A stretch of DNA of 64,000 bases from Mycobacterium gastri. GTDB lineage: Bacteria; Actinomycetota; Actinomycetes; Mycobacteriales; Mycobacteriaceae. Within the stretch, counting starts at the first letter, position 1. Every line of letters starts with the position of its first letter. The stretch lies in contig NZ_LQOX01000068.1 in the NCBI RefSeq assembly GCF_002102175.1, positions 1-64,000 of the forward strand, in the 5' to 3' direction. The position numbers and the translations under genes are program-made. Below are positions 10,632-20,478 of this stretch, one piece after another. The notes below the pieces were generated by a model. The model did not search any database and was not told the DNA's origin. It saw nothing but the letters and a program-made list of their open reading frames with translations.

Positions 10632-11544
10632 CCGACTGCTGGGCGGTTATGACCCCAATGCCGGCTACAGCGCGCATGCGGCGGGGCGGCCCAAGCACAA
10701 CCCGGTACCGTCGCTGCTTCGCGCGCTGCTGTCCGAACATCTCGACCCCGGCTACGCTGCGGCAGCCGCCAAACGGGACGGCTCCGCGGCGGCGCCCAAA
10801 GATGGTCGTGCCCGCGCTTTCGGCTGGCTATGGCAGGCTTTGGCCGCGACACTGGTCGCAGCGGTATTCGCGGCCGCGGTGGCGCAGGCGCGCTCCGTTG
10901 CGCCTGGGGTGCGCGCGGCCCAGCAGCTGCTTGTCGCAAGTGTGCGGTCAACCCAGGCCGCTGCTTCCAGGTTGGCCCAACAGCGCAGCGTGCTCTCGGC
11001 GAAGGTCGACGACGTGCAACGGCTGGCGCTGGCCGACGACGCCGAGGGGCAGCGACTGCTCACCCGTCTGGATGCCCTCAGCCTGGCGGCGGCCAGCACA
11101 CCGGTCATCGGTCCGGGGCTGACGGTGACCGTGACCGATCCGGGAGTGGGGCCGAATCTCTCGGATGCCTCCAAACAGCGGGTGAACGGCAGCCAGCAAA
11201 TCATCCTGGACCGCGACCTGCAGCTGGTGGTCAACTCCTTGTGGGCCAGTGACGCGGAGGCAATCTCGGTCGACGGCGCCCGGATCGGGCCGAATGTGAC
11301 CATTCGCCAGGCCGGGGGAGCGATCCTCGTCGACAACAATCCCACCACCAGCCCCTACACCATCCTCGCGGTTGGACCACCGCACGCGATGCAAGATGCC
11401 TTCGACCGCAGTCCCGGCCTGCACCGCCTTCGGCTACTGGAGGTCTCCTACGGCGTCGGCGTCAGCGTCAACGCCGCCGACGGTCTGGCGCTGCCGGCCG
11501 GCGCTATCCGGGACGTCAAGTTCGCCAAACAGATTGGGCCCTAG
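10618..11544 (+). CDS. DUF881 membrane-anchored protein (Rv1823-like)
   Basis: 308 residues, ATG inside the last codons of pgsA2. Cytoplasmic N-terminal 70 residues, one transmembrane helix about 73-90 ([19 protein letters not shown]), a coiled-coil-like stretch about 95-150, then the DUF881 domain from about 160 with [12 protein letters not shown] and [21 protein letters not shown]881 proteins occur near cell-division genes in Gram-positive bacteria; their biochemical role is unknown. Paired here with a second DUF881 gene, with the small basic protein between them. Confidence 0.8.
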   Translation: MAEADRLLGGYDPNAGYSAHAAGRPKHNPVPSLLRALLSEHLDPGYAAAAAKRDGSAAAPKDGRARAFGWLWQALAATLVAAVFAAAVAQARSVAPGVRAAQQLLVASVRSTQAAASRLAQQRSVLSAKVDDVQRLALADDAEGQRLLTRLDALSLAAASTPVIGPGLTVTVTDPGVGPNLSDASKQRVNGSQQIILDRDLQLVVNSLWASDAEAISVDGARIGPNVTIRQAGGAILVDNNPTTSPYTILAVGPPHAMQDAFDRSPGLHRLRLLEVSYGVGVSVNAADGLALPAGAIRDVKFAKQIGP

Positions 11545-11584
11545 TGAGAAGAACTTCGGTGAAAGTGGTTGCCCCGGGAGCGAC

Positions 11585-11938
11585 ATGGACGGGGCTGCGG
11601 CGGGCATGATCGGTATCGCGGCCCTTGCCCTTGGCATCGTGCTGGGATTGGTTTTCCACCCGAGCGTGCCCGAGGTGATCCAGCCGTACCTGCCGATCGC
11701 GGTGGTCGCCGCGCTCGACGCCGTGTTCGGCGGCTTGCGCGCCTACCTCGAGCGGATCTTCGATCCGAAGGTCTTCGTGGTGTCGTTCGTGTTCAACGTC
11801 CTGGTGGCCGCATTGATCGTCTATGTGGGTGATCAATTGGGCGTTGGTACGCAATTGTCCACGGCGATAATCGTGGTACTGGGAATCCGCATCTTCGGCA
11901 ATACCGCCGCGCTGCGGCGCCGGCTCTTCGGAGCCTGA
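11585..11938 (+). CDS. Small basic protein, DUF1290 (Rv1824-like)
   Basis: 117 residues from the ATG at 11585, preceded by GGGAG; the frame extends upstream only inside the previous gene. Three or four hydrophobic helices: about 8-28 (IGIAALALGIVLGLVF), 36-54, 63-86 and 92-108. It ends in a basic RRRLF tail. This is the Sbp family, found beside DUF881 genes and division loci in actinobacteria and firmicutes. Position between two DUF881 genes suggests a membrane complex linked to the division site, an inference from genome context only. Confidence 0.8.
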   Translation: MDGAAAGMIGIAALALGIVLGLVFHPSVPEVIQPYLPIAVVAALDAVFGGLRAYLERIFDPKVFVVSFVFNVLVAALIVYVGDQLGVGTQLSTAIIVVLGIRIFGNTAALRRRLFGA

Positions 11939-11954
11939 CGGAGATGAGGTCAGC

Positions 11955-12836
11955 GTGAGCCAGGGCCCTCCTGACAGCACCGGCGGCGAAAGCCGCTGCG
12001 CACCAACCAGCCACGGCCATTCCAAGACCGAGCGCAACGCCCACGAAGCGGCGCGGCGCGGTCGTCACGAACTGCCCGCCGACCGTCCTCGCCCCGAGAT
12101 CGGGCCGGTGCGCCGGACGGGACTGTCCGCGATGTTGCGAGGCAGCCGTTCCCGAACGCTGTTCGGGGCGTTGGCGATTTTGCTGTGTCTGGTGCTCGGG
12201 GTCGCCATCGTCACTCAGGTCCGCCAGACCGAATCCGGTGATTCGCTCGACACCGCTCGCCCCGCGGACCTGTTGGTGCTGCTCGATTCGTTGCGGCAGC
12301 GTGAGGCCACCCTCAACACCGAGGTGGCCGACCTGCAGAACACCCTCAACGCGTTGCAGGCCTCCGGCAACAACGACCAGGCCGCCATCGAAAGCGCGCA
12401 AGCCAGATTGGCGGCGCTGTCGATCCTGGTGGGCGCGGTGGGCGCCACCGGACCCGGCGTCACGGTGCGCATCGAAGATCCCGGTCCCGGAGTGGCCCCG
12501 GACGCAATGCTCGACGTGATCAACGAGTTGCGTGCTGCCGGAGCGGAGGCGATCCAGATCAGCGACGCACACGAGTCGGTGCGGGTCGGAGTCGACACCT
12601 GGGTGGTCGGTTCCCCGGGCGCGCTGACCATCGACACCAAAGCGCTGTCTCCGCCCTATTCGGTTCTGGCGATTGGCGATCCACCGACCTTGGCCGCGGC
12701 GATGAACATTCCCGGTGGTGCGGTGGACAGCATCAAACGCGTCGGCGGGCGGATGTCGGTGCAACAGTCCGACCGGGTGGATGTGACCGCCTTGCGACAA
12801 CCGAAACCGCACCAATACGCTCAGCCCGTCAAATAA
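11955..12836 (+). CDS. DUF881 membrane-anchored protein (Rv1825-like)
   Basis: 293 residues from a GTG preceded by GAGATGAGG. A hydrophilic, charged N-terminus of about 60 residues is followed by a transmembrane helix about 74-92 ([19 protein letters not shown]). A coiled coil runs about 108-150 and the DUF881 domain about 155-280, with [15 protein letters not shown] and [14 protein letters not shown]. Paralogue of the gene two upstream, with the same topology, so the two may form a heteromeric extracytoplasmic assembly. It ends 23 bases before gcvH. Confidence 0.82.
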   Translation: MSQGPPDSTGGESRCAPTSHGHSKTERNAHEAARRGRHELPADRPRPEIGPVRRTGLSAMLRGSRSRTLFGALAILLCLVLGVAIVTQVRQTESGDSLDTARPADLLVLLDSLRQREATLNTEVADLQNTLNALQASGNNDQAAIESAQARLAALSILVGAVGATGPGVTVRIEDPGPGVAPDAMLDVINELRAAGAEAIQISDAHESVRVGVDTWVVGSPGALTIDTKALSPPYSVLAIGDPPTLAAAMNIPGGAVDSIKRVGGRMSVQQSDRVDVTALRQPKPHQYAQPVK

Positions 12837-12859
12837 GCCCCGACCAGAACAGGATTACC

Positions 12860-13258
12860 GTGAGCGATATCCCGCCCGATCTGCACTACACCGCCGAACA
12901 CGAGTGGGTGCGCCGCACCGCGGACGCCACCGTGCGGGTCGGGATCACCGATTTCGCGCAGTCCGCGCTGGGCGACGTTGTCTTCGTTCAATTGCCGGCC
13001 GTGGGCGATGAGGTGACCGCGGGGGAATCCTTCGGCGAGGTGGAATCGACGAAATCAGTGTCGGATCTGTACGCGCCGGTATCCGGCAAGGTCGCTGTGG
13101 TCAACAGCGATCTGGAAGGCACACCGCAATTGGTGAACTCAGACCCGTACGGCGACGGCTGGCTGCTGGACCTTGAGGTCGAAAGCCCAGCTGCCGCGGA
13201 AGCAGCCGTGGCGGCCCTGCTCGACGCCGAGGCCTACCGCGGCACCATAACCGAATGA
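12860..13258 (+). CDS. gcvH: Glycine cleavage system H protein
   Basis: 132 residues, the usual size, GTG start. The lipoyl-lysine is Lys65 in the conserved ESTKSVSDL hairpin. GcvH shuttles the aminomethyl group from glycine decarboxylase (GcvB, 3.5 kb downstream) to GcvT, which is not in this window. N-terminal YTAEHEWVR and central FVQLPAVGD are typical of the family. No riboswitch precedes this gene, unlike gcvB. Confidence 0.95.
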   Translation: MSDIPPDLHYTAEHEWVRRTADATVRVGITDFAQSALGDVVFVQLPAVGDEVTAGESFGEVESTKSVSDLYAPVSGKVAVVNSDLEGTPQLVNSDPYGDGWLLDLEVESPAAAEAAVAALLDAEAYRGTITE

Positions 13259-13586
13259 CTTGCTAAGGTCCGTGCCGGCGGGTGCGGCCACAATGCGGAC
13301 CGGGCTATGGGCCTCAGCGAAGGCTTCAGCGAAGGCCTCCGAGAAGGCTAGGAGAAGGCGCGGTGTGGGGCTTACGATCCTGCAGTGGTGAGCACGTCGC
13401 CGCCCCGAGGTCGACACATGCGGGGTACGGTCGAGACATCAGCGTCAGACGCCGTTGGCAGGCACGTGAAGCAGTACCAGAAGCAGTACCGGAAGCAGTA
13501 AAGGTAATACAGGCGGTAAATCCGAGGGAGGCACCGGCCGATCGGCCCGGTCGAACAACGCCACAGCGGCCAGTGAGGAGCAGCGG
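13259..13586. repeat. gcvH-garA intergenic region with two 12-base tandem repeat arrays
   Basis: 328 bases without a convincing gene. At 13313-13359 four imperfect copies of CTCAGCGAAGGC follow each other (12, 12, 12 and 11 bases). At 13466-13500 three near-identical copies of a 12-base unit, core GAAGCAGTAC, occur, and the third runs into GTAAAGGTAAT. Both arrays share a 12-base period but not sequence. One 102-codon frame crosses both arrays and yields EAVPEAVPEAV; it lacks any other protein character. The region must also carry the garA leader, because GAGGAG of garA lies at its end. Confidence 0.6.
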
Positions 13587-14075
13587 GTGACGGACATGGA
13601 CGCAGAACGAGAGCAGGACCAGACATCGGACGAAGTCACCGTGGAGACCACCTCAGTCTTCCGCGCCGACTTCCTCAGCGAACTGGAAGCTCCCGCACAG
13701 GCGGGAACCGAGAGCGCGGTATCCGGGGTGGAAGGCCTTCCGGCGGGCTCGGCGTTGCTGGTCGTCAAACGGGGACCCAATGCAGGGTCGCGCTTTCTGC
13801 TCGATCAGCCCGTCACATCCGCCGGCCGGCATCCCGACAGCGACATCTTTCTCGATGATGTCACGGTGAGTCGTCGCCACGCCGAATTCCGGTTGGAAGG
13901 CAACGAGTTCAGCGTCGTCGACGTCGGAAGCCTGAACGGCACGTACGTCAACCGTGAGCCGGTGGACTCGGCTGTGCTGGCAAACGGCGACGAGGTTCAG
14001 ATCGGAAAATTCCGCTTGGTTTTCTTGACCGGACCCAAGCAAGGTGACGACGACGGGGGCGCCGGAACCCGGTGA
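13587..14075 (+). CDS. garA: FHA-domain metabolic regulator GarA
   Basis: 162 residues, GTG start 6 bases after GAGGAG. The N-terminus holds the phospho-acceptor motif VETTSVF with Thr21 and Thr22, the known PknG and PknB sites. The FHA domain spans about 55-150 with GSRFLL, GRHPDSD, SRRHAEF and the phosphothreonine-binding SLNGTYV. GarA switches carbon flow by inhibiting 2-oxoglutarate decarboxylase (KGD) and NAD-glutamate dehydrogenase and activating glutamate synthase, until phosphorylation makes its own FHA domain close on the N-terminus. Its TGA overlaps the next gene's GTG by 4 bases. Confidence 0.96.
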   Translation: MTDMDAEREQDQTSDEVTVETTSVFRADFLSELEAPAQAGTESAVSGVEGLPAGSALLVVKRGPNAGSRFLLDQPVTSAGRHPDSDIFLDDVTVSRRHAEFRLEGNEFSVVDVGSLNGTYVNREPVDSAVLANGDEVQIGKFRLVFLTGPKQGDDDGGAGTR

Positions 14076-14815
14076 GCGCACCGGATAGCCCCGCCCTGGC
14101 CGGGATGTCGATTGGCGCAGTCCTGGAGCTGCTGCGACCGGATTTTCCCGATGTCACGATCTCCAAGATTCGGTTTCTGGAGGCCGAGGGGCTGGTGACG
14201 CCGCAGCGCGCCGCATCGGGTTACCGGAGGTTCACCGCGTACGACTGTGCGCGGCTGCGATTCATCCTCACCGCTCAGCGGGATCATTACCTGCCGCTCA
14301 AGGTGATCAGGGCGCAGTTAGACGCTCAGCCCGACGGTGAGCTGCCACCGTTCGGATCCCCTTATGGCATACCGCGATTGATCCCGGTAAGCGACGACGG
14401 AGACGCCAGCACGGGGTCGGGCGCGGCGGCGGTGTCGCCGACCCGCATTCGACTCAGCCGGGAAGACCTCCTGCACCGCTCCGGAGTCGACGACGACTTG
14501 CTGACTGCTCTCCTGAAAGCAGGAGTGATCAAGACCGGCCCGGGCGGCTTCTTCGACGAGCACGCGGTCGTCATCCTGCAATGTGCGCGCGCACTCGCCG
14601 ACTACGGTGTGGAGCCGAGGCACCTGCGCGCGTTTCGCTCCGCGGCCGATCGTCAGTCCGACCTGATCGCCCAGATCGCCGGCCCGTTGGTCAAGGCGGA
14701 CAAGGCCGGAGCCCGGGACCGCGCTGACGACTTGGCCCGAGAGGTCGCGGCGCTTGCGATTACTTTGCACACCTCGTTGATCAACTCCGCGGTACGCGAC
14801 GTTCTGCATCGCTGA
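14072..14815 (+). CDS. MerR-like regulator (Rv1828-like)
   Basis: 247 residues, GTG overlapping the garA stop. A winged helix-turn-helix covers about residues 12-75 ([43 protein letters not shown]). The linker is followed by a helical C-terminal domain about 125-245 unrelated to metal-binding MerR tails, with no Cys cluster. Translational coupling to garA suggests co-regulation. The effector is not evident from sequence. Confidence 0.85.
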   Translation: MSAPDSPALAGMSIGAVLELLRPDFPDVTISKIRFLEAEGLVTPQRAASGYRRFTAYDCARLRFILTAQRDHYLPLKVIRAQLDAQPDGELPPFGSPYGIPRLIPVSDDGDASTGSGAAAVSPTRIRLSREDLLHRSGVDDDLLTALLKAGVIKTGPGGFFDEHAVVILQCARALADYGVEPRHLRAFRSAADRQSDLIAQIAGPLVKADKAGARDRADDLAREVAALAITLHTSLINSAVRDVLHR

Positions 14816-14921
14816 GGATTAGACTTTCCTCGACAGCGTGTATTCGACGACGCGGCAAGGAGCGTACTCACCGCGTCGCCGCGCTGAACGGAAACGGCGG
14901 CATGGCGGAGGGCAGACACAG

Positions 14922-15416
14922 ATGGGTGAAGTTCGCGTTGTCGGCATTCGCGTCGAGCAACCGCAAAACCAGCCGGTGCTGTTACTGCGCGAGGCCAACG
15001 GTGACCGCTATCTGCCGATCTGGATCGGCCAATCGGAGGCGGCCGCCATTGCGCTCGAGCAGCAAGGCGTCGAGCCTCCCCGACCGCTGACGCATGACTT
15101 GATCCGGGATGTCATTGCTGCACTTGGGCATTCGCTCAAGGAAGTGCGCATCGTCGATCTGCACGAAGGCACGTTTTACGCCGATCTGATCTTCGACCGC
15201 GATATCAAGGTGTCGGCTCGTCCTTCCGACTCGGTGGCGATCGCGCTGCGCGTCGGAGTTCCGATTTACGTCGAGGAGGCCGTGCTGGCCCAGGCCGGGC
15301 TGCTGATCCCCGACGAGAGCGACGAAGAAGCCGGTAGTGCGGTCCGCGAGGACGAGGTGGAGAAGTTCAAAGAGTTTCTCGACAGCGTGTCACCCGACGA
15401 TTTCAAGGCCACCTAG
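14922..15416 (+). CDS. DUF151 bifunctional nuclease-family protein (Rv1829-like)
   Basis: 164 residues from the ATG at 14922, which has GGAGGG 9 bases upstream; the longer open frame from 14838 lacks such support. The BFN/DUF151 domain fills most of the protein: VRVVGIRVEQPQNQPVLLL, YLPIWIGQSEAAAIALEQQG, LTHDLIRDVIAALG and SARPSDSVAIALR. The family is named for nuclease activity reported in plant and Thermotoga members; activity in mycobacteria is not shown by sequence. It ends with an acidic tail. Two MerR-like genes flank it. Confidence 0.87.
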   Translation: MGEVRVVGIRVEQPQNQPVLLLREANGDRYLPIWIGQSEAAAIALEQQGVEPPRPLTHDLIRDVIAALGHSLKEVRIVDLHEGTFYADLIFDRDIKVSARPSDSVAIALRVGVPIYVEEAVLAQAGLLIPDESDEEAGSAVREDEVEKFKEFLDSVSPDDFKAT

Positions 15417-15790
15417 CTTGTCGGCAATGCGCGCACCCGTGGGTGTGGCCGGCCACTCTCCGGCGGGCAGGCGACGCCTCACCCGTGGCGGAGACCGTCG
15501 GGCAATGCGATCTGACGCGGCGGCAATGCACAGCAGCGACCACCTCGCGGTTGAGTCGGCTACATCACGGATGCGTCTCATCTCACGCGATGCGGGCTCG
15601 ACACGCCTGGCGGATGGCGCCCTGCGGGTCAGGCAACAGCGATACTTTGATGACGACTTGATGATCAACTGGCGCACCGAAACAGTCCAACAGCGTATGC
15701 TCACAAGCACTCGGACCTGAGCAAACATGGTTGCCGGGGCAGCCAATGACGCAGCTAGTGACAAGAGCGCGATCGGCGAGAGGAAGCACC
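15417..15790 (+). promoter_or_regulatory. Leader and putative promoter of the downstream MerR-like gene
   Basis: 374 bases with no supportable gene. TATGCT at 15696-15701 fits a mycobacterial -10 element (TAnnnT), placing a start near 15708 and an untranslated leader of about 80 bases. An 11-base dyad TTGAT-G-ATCAA lies at 15658-15668, about where a regulator touching the -35 region would bind. Autoregulation by the MerR-like product is one possibility. An in-frame ATG at 15746 could extend the gene. Confidence 0.35.
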
Positions 15791-16417
15791 GTGAGCGAAC
15801 GGCCACGTCAAGAACAGCTCGATCTTGCAGACCACGCGACTACTGCGGCCCATGGTGCTCTCGGCGGCGCGACCGAACCCGCCCAGCCGGGGCTGTTCCC
15901 CGACGATTCGGTGCCCGATGAGCTGGTCGGCTACCGCGGACCGAGTGCCTGTCAAATCGCCGGCATCACCTACCGTCAACTCGACTATTGGGCGCGCACG
16001 TCGCTGGTTGTCCCCTCGATCCGCAGCGCGGCAGGATCGGGAAGCCAGCGGCTCTATTCGTTCAAGGACATTCTCGTTCTCAAGATCGTCAAGCGGTTGC
16101 TCGACACCGGCATCTCGCTGCACAACATCCGGGTTGCCGTCGACCACCTGCGCCAGCGCGGCGTCCAGGACCTGGCCAACATCACCTTGTTCTCCGACGG
16201 CACGACGGTGTACGAATGCACCTCCGCCGAGGAAGTCGTCGACCTTCTCCAGGGCGGCCAGGGTGTGTTCGGCATCGCCGTCTCGGGCGCGATGCGGGAG
16301 CTGACCGGCGTCATCGCCGAATTTCACGGTGAGCGCGCCGACGGCGGTGAATCCATTGCCGCCCCGGAAGACGAGCTGGCTTCGCGCCGCAAGCAGCGCG
16401 ATCGCAAGATCGGCTAA
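15791..16417 (+). CDS. MerR-like regulator (Rv1830/McdR-like)
   Basis: 208 residues from GTG at 15791, chosen for GAGAGGAAG just upstream; the ATG at 15746 would add 15 residues and also fits the M. tuberculosis annotated length. After a low-complexity N-terminus of about 45 residues, a winged helix appears: YRGPSACQIAGITYRQLDYW, SGSQRLYSFKDILVLKIVKRLL, and a long dimerisation helix through LHNIRVAVDHLRQRG. A C-terminal domain of about 80 residues follows. This protein has been linked to control of cell division in M. bovis BCG and M. smegmatis. Confidence 0.85.
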   Translation: MSERPRQEQLDLADHATTAAHGALGGATEPAQPGLFPDDSVPDELVGYRGPSACQIAGITYRQLDYWARTSLVVPSIRSAAGSGSQRLYSFKDILVLKIVKRLLDTGISLHNIRVAVDHLRQRGVQDLANITLFSDGTTVYECTSAEEVVDLLQGGQGVFGIAVSGAMRELTGVIAEFHGERADGGESIAAPEDELASRRKQRDRKIG

Positions 16418-16462
16418 CCGCGGCCGGGTATGCGCTGTCGCGGCAGTGATCGGCTAGCCGAG

Positions 16463-16468
16463 TAAACT
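16463..16468 (+). promoter_or_regulatory. Putative -10 element before the glycine riboswitch
   Basis: TAAACT fits TAnnnT and lies about 20 bases upstream of the first riboswitch stem, placing transcription start near 16475. A 10-base palindrome CGGCTAGCCG occupies 16451-16460 directly upstream and could be an operator or chance. Confidence 0.45.
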
Positions 16469-16486
16469 GGATTCCGCATCGCTCTT

Positions 16487-16705
16487 GCGCGGGAGAGTTC
16501 CGTGGCCGCCAGCTACGGACGCCGAAGGAGCAACACCTCTCCGTCAACCTCTCAGGCACCCGGACCGCGCCGGACAACGATGCCTCTGGAAAGCGGTGAC
16601 GACCCACGGGTCCTTGCCCGCCGATGGGGAAAGGTGCCTGCAACGATGGCGCCGAATCTCTCAGGCGCCTGGTGCACGGGTGAAGACAGAGGGAGAGGGC
16701 CGCTA
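16487..16705 (+). ncRNA. Tandem glycine riboswitch upstream of gcvB
   Basis: Two aptamers in series, both with glycine-riboswitch core motifs. Aptamer 1 (about 16490-16565) has GGGAGAG, CGCCGAAGGAGCAA and CTCTCAGGCA. The linker is followed by aptamer 2 (about 16580-16702) with CTCTGGAAAGCG, GGGGAAAGGTGCC, GCGCCGAATCTCTCAGGCGC and AGAGGGAGAG. It sits immediately before gcvB, 25 bases from its start, in the sense orientation. Glycine binding is expected to switch gcvB on. The small ORF sometimes annotated here in M. tuberculosis (Rv1831) falls on the RNA. Confidence 0.9.
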
Positions 16706-16730
16706 GTCCCTTGCCCTTCAGGAGTGCACC

Positions 16731-19568
16731 GTGTCCGACCATTCAACGTTCGCAGACCGCCACATCGGACTGGACCGCGACGCCGTCGCGACGATGTTGT
16801 CGATCATCGGTGTCGACACGCTCGACGAGTTGGCGGCCAAGGCGGTTCCCGCCGGCATCCTCGACGCCCTCACCGAAGTCGGCACCGCACCGGGCCTGGA
16901 CCGGCTGCCGCCGGCCGCTAGCGAGGCCGAGGCGCTGGCCGAGTTGCGGGCACTGGCCGACGCCAACACCGTCGCGGTGTCGATGATCGGGCAGGGCTAC
17001 TACGACACGTTCACCCCGCCCGTGCTGCTGCGCAACATCATGGAGAACCCGGCCTGGTATACGGCTTACACGCCCTACCAACCCGAGATCAGTCAGGGGC
17101 GCCTGGAAGCGCTGCTCAATTTCCAGACGATGATTACCGACCTCACCGGCCTCGAGATCGCCAACGCGTCGATGCTCGACGAGGGCACCGCCGCCGCCGA
17201 AGCCATGGCGCTGATGCACCGCGCCACCCGCAGCCGGTCGAACCGGCTGGCGGTCGACATTGACGTGTTTACTCAAACCGCCGCGGTTTTGGCCACCCGC
17301 GCCAAGCCGTTGGGCATCGAGATCGTCACCGCCGATCTGCGCGACGGTCTTCCAGAGGGGGAGTTGTTCGGCGTTATCGCCCAGCTACCCGGGGCCAGCG
17401 GCCGAATCACCGACTGGACCGCTCTGGTGGAGCAGGCCCACGACCGTGGCGCGCTAGTGGCTATCGGCGCCGACCTGTTGGCGCTGACGCTGATCACCCC
17501 ACCTGGTGAGATCGGCGCCGACGTCGCGTTCGGGACCACCCAACGTTTCGGGGTGCCAATGGGATTCGGCGGTCCGCATGCGGGATATCTATCCGTGCAC
17601 GCCACGCATGCCCGGCAGTTGCCCGGACGGCTGGTCGGGGTGTCCGTCGACGGTGACGGTAACCCGGCCTATCGGCTGGCGCTGCAAACCCGCGAGCAGC
17701 ACATCCGCCGCGACAAGGCGACCAGCAATATCTGCACCGCGCAAGTGCTGCTGGCGGTGATGGCCGCGATGTACGCCAGCTACCACGGCGCCGCGGGGCT
17801 GACCGCCATCGCGCGGCGGGTGCATGCCCATGCCGAAACCATCGCTGCTGCGCTCGGCGATGCGCTGGTGCACGACCGGTTTTTCGACACCGTGCTGGCG
17901 CGAGTGCCCGGACGTGCCGACCAAGTGCTGGCCGCGGCCAAGGCCAACGGCATCAACGTGTGGCGCGTCGACGCCGATCACGTGTCGGTGGCCTGCGACG
18001 AAACCACCACCAACGAGCAGGTGGCCGCGGTGCTGCAGGCCTTCGGGGTGGAGCCTGCCGAGTCGGTGTGCGCGGAGATCGCCAACCGCACCTCGGAGTT
18101 CCTGACCCACTCGGCGTTCACGCAATACCACACCGAAACCGCGATGATGCGCTACCTGCGCACGCTGGCGGACAAAGATATCGCCTTGGACCGCAGCATG
18201 ATTCCGCTCGGCTCATGCACGATGAAGCTCAATGCCGCCGCGGAGATGGAGTCGATCACCTGGCCGGAGTTCGGCCGCCAGCATCCCTTTGCGCCGGCAT
18301 CGGACACACCCGGGTTACGTCGGCTCATCGCCGACCTGGAGAGCTGGCTGGTGGCGATCACCGGCTACGACTCGGTCTCCCTGCAGCCCAACGCGGGTTC
18401 GCAGGGGGAGTACGCCGGTCTGCTGGCGATCCACGACTACCATGCCAGCCGCGGCGAGTCGCACCGCGACATCTGCCTGATTCCGTCCAGCGCGCACGGC
18501 ACCAACGCCGCCTCGGCCGCGCTGGCCGGAATGAAGGTCGTCGTTGTCCGATGCCACGACGAGGCTAGTCGGGCCGGCGACGTCGACCTCGACGATCTGC
18601 GCGCCAAGGTGAGCGAGCATGCGGACCGGTTGTCGGCCCTGATGATCACCTACCCGTCCACGCACGGCGTCTATGAGCACGACATCGCCGACATCTGTGC
18701 GGCGGTGCACGACGCCGGCGGCCAGGTGTATGTCGATGGGGCGAATCTCAATGCGCTGGTCGGCCTGGCCCGGCCGGGTAAGTTCGGCGGTGACGTCAGC
18801 CATCTGAACCTGCACAAGACGTTCTGCATCCCGCACGGCGGCGGCGGGCCGGGGGTCGGGCCGGTCGCGGTGCGCTCACATCTGGCGCCGTTCCTACCTG
18901 GTCACCCGCTGGCGCCCGACCTGCCACCCGGGCACCCGGTATCCTCGGCCCCGTACGGCTCCGCGTCGATTCTGCCGATCACCTGGGCATACATCCGGAT
19001 GATGGGTGCCGACGGCCTACGGGCGGCATCGCTGAACGCGATCGCGTCGGCCAACTACATCGCTCGGCGCCTCGACGAGTATTTCCCGGTGCTCTACACC
19101 GGGGAGAACGGCATGGTCGCCCACGAGTGCATCCTGGACCTGCGCGGCATCACCAAGACAACCGGAGTCACCGTCGATGACGTCGCAAAACGGTTGGCGG
19201 ACTATGGTTTCCACGCACCGACGATGAGCTTCCCGGTGGCCGGAACGCTGATGGTGGAGCCGACCGAGAGCGAGAGCCTGGCCGAGGTCGACGCATTCTG
19301 CGAAGCCATGGTCAGCATCCGCGCCGAGATCGACCGAGTCGGGGCCGGCCAGTGGCCGGTGGACGATAATCCGTTGCGGGGCGCGCCGCATACCGCCGAG
19401 TGCCTGCTGGTGGCCGACTGGGACCACCCGTACACCCGGGAAGAGGCCGCCTATCCGCTGGGCGCCGGGTTCCGGCCCAAGGTCTGGCCGCCGGTACGCC
19501 GGATCGACGGTGCCTACGGCGACCGCAATCTGGTCTGCTCATGTCCTCCGGTGGCGGCGTTTGCCTAA
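16731..19568 (+). CDS. gcvB: Glycine dehydrogenase (decarboxylating), P protein
   Basis: 945 residues, the full fused P-protein; GTG start with AGGAG 7 bases upstream. The N-terminal half (about 1-430) is the structural subunit with FADRHIG and [18 protein letters not shown]. The catalytic half contains the pyridoxal-phosphate lysine Lys696 in [19 protein letters not shown]. It decarboxylates glycine and loads the aminomethyl group onto GcvH. The riboswitch directly upstream implies induction by glycine. Confidence 0.96.
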   Translation: MSDHSTFADRHIGLDRDAVATMLSIIGVDTLDELAAKAVPAGILDALTEVGTAPGLDRLPPAASEAEALAELRALADANTVAVSMIGQGYYDTFTPPVLLRNIMENPAWYTAYTPYQPEISQGRLEALLNFQTMITDLTGLEIANASMLDEGTAAAEAMALMHRATRSRSNRLAVDIDVFTQTAAVLATRAKPLGIEIVTADLRDGLPEGELFGVIAQLPGASGRITDWTALVEQAHDRGALVAIGADLLALTLITPPGEIGADVAFGTTQRFGVPMGFGGPHAGYLSVHATHARQLPGRLVGVSVDGDGNPAYRLALQTREQHIRRDKATSNICTAQVLLAVMAAMYASYHGAAGLTAIARRVHAHAETIAAALGDALVHDRFFDTVLARVPGRADQVLAAAKANGINVWRVDADHVSVACDETTTNEQVAAVLQAFGVEPAESVCAEIANRTSEFLTHSAFTQYHTETAMMRYLRTLADKDIALDRSMIPLGSCTMKLNAAAEMESITWPEFGRQHPFAPASDTPGLRRLIADLESWLVAITGYDSVSLQPNAGSQGEYAGLLAIHDYHASRGESHRDICLIPSSAHGTNAASAALAGMKVVVVRCHDEASRAGDVDLDDLRAKVSEHADRLSALMITYPSTHGVYEHDIADICAAVHDAGGQVYVDGANLNALVGLARPGKFGGDVSHLNLHKTFCIPHGGGGPGVGPVAVRSHLAPFLPGHPLAPDLPPGHPVSSAPYGSASILPITWAYIRMMGADGLRAASLNAIASANYIARRLDEYFPVLYTGENGMVAHECILDLRGITKTTGVTVDDVAKRLADYGFHAPTMSFPVAGTLMVEPTESESLAEVDAFCEAMVSIRAEIDRVGAGQWPVDDNPLRGAPHTAECLLVADWDHPYTREEAAYPLGAGFRPKVWPPVRRIDGAYGDRNLVCSCPPVAAFA

Positions 19569-19579
19569 CCGGGCCCTGC

Positions 19580-20440
19580 TCACCCGAAACGCTCGATGAT
19601 CGCTGCGGCGATCTCCTGCGGCGCGTCTTCTTGAATGAAGTGCTTGGCGTTGGGCAACTCGACGACGACATGATCGGGGAATGTTGCGCGCATCCGCGGC
19701 AGGCACGGGCCGGGCCGGAACGCGAGATCTTTCATACCCCAGACGAACAGCGCGGGTTTGGCGCCGAGTTTGGCGGGTACGTCGCGGGCCAGCCGCGCCA
19801 ATAACGGCCGCGCGGCCAGGATTTCCTTGGGCATCCTCGCCACCCCAGTGCGGTCCGCGGGGCTGGCCTGCACGGCCCGGTAGTGCTGCATCACCGCAGG
19901 GCCGGGGCGGTGCTCGGTCCCGGCCGGAATCAACCGCTCCACAAAGAAATTGCGCTGCACGATCGCGTACTGCAGCGGCGGACTGGACATCACCCTGCTG
20001 AACATCTTCATCGTCAGGGTGTCTGCCGGCCAGAACCAGGTGTTGCCCAACACGACTCCACGCACTCGGCCCGCTCGCTCGACCGATACCGCCATACCGA
20101 TCGGACCACCCCAGTCCTGACCCATTGTGAGGTAACCGTCGAGACCGAGGTGATCGACGAATTCGCCGACCACCCGCGCGTGGTCAGTGATGCGGTACCC
20201 AAATGCCGCGGGGCGCTCCGACAGGCCAAAGCCGAGATAATCCGGTGCGATACAACGGAACCGGTCCCGCAGGGCCACGATGATGTTGCGGTACAGGAAG
20301 CTCCAGGTGGGGTTGCCGTGGCACAGCAGGATCGGTGGACCGTCTCCCTCGTCGACGTAGTGCATACGCCCGTGCGTGCTGTCGAACCAGCGCGACCGGA
20401 ACGGATATAGCTGCGAATCGGGGGTGAAAATCGGGCTCAT
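19580..20440 (-). CDS. Haloalkane dehalogenase (Rv1833c/DmbC-like)
   Basis: 286 residues from the ATG at 20440, selected for the perfect AAAGGAG just upstream; the frame extends to 20614 without support. Alpha/beta hydrolase with nucleophile Asp109 in GQDWGG, Trp110 and Asn43 (HGNPTW) as likely halide-stabilising pair, candidate acid Asp238 and general base His267 (NAKHFIQ). These match haloalkane dehalogenases of the HLD-III type to which DmbC belongs. The natural substrate is unknown. Divergent from the decayed hydrolase next door, with only 38 bases between starts. Confidence 0.85.
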   Translation of the reverse strand: MSPIFTPDSQLYPFRSRWFDSTHGRMHYVDEGDGPPILLCHGNPTWSFLYRNIIVALRDRFRCIAPDYLGFGLSERPAAFGYRITDHARVVGEFVDHLGLDGYLTMGQDWGGPIGMAVSVERAGRVRGVVLGNTWFWPADTLTMKMFSRVMSSPPLQYAIVQRNFFVERLIPAGTEHRPGPAVMQHYRAVQASPADRTGVARMPKEILAARPLLARLARDVPAKLGAKPALFVWGMKDLAFRPGPCLPRMRATFPDHVVVELPNAKHFIQEDAPQEIAAAIIERFG

Positions 20441-20478
20441 TACGCTCCTTTCGTCGCTCACGATGGTAGGTCGCAGGG

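Noticed and set aside
13282..13590. 102-codon frame with EAVPEAVPEAV upstream of garA
   Set aside because: The repetition comes from the 12-base DNA repeats and the frame has no start signal or family-like sequence.
16485..16706. Small ORF over the glycine riboswitch (Rv1831-type)
   Set aside because: It falls entirely on the conserved aptamer RNA, whose structure explains the sequence.
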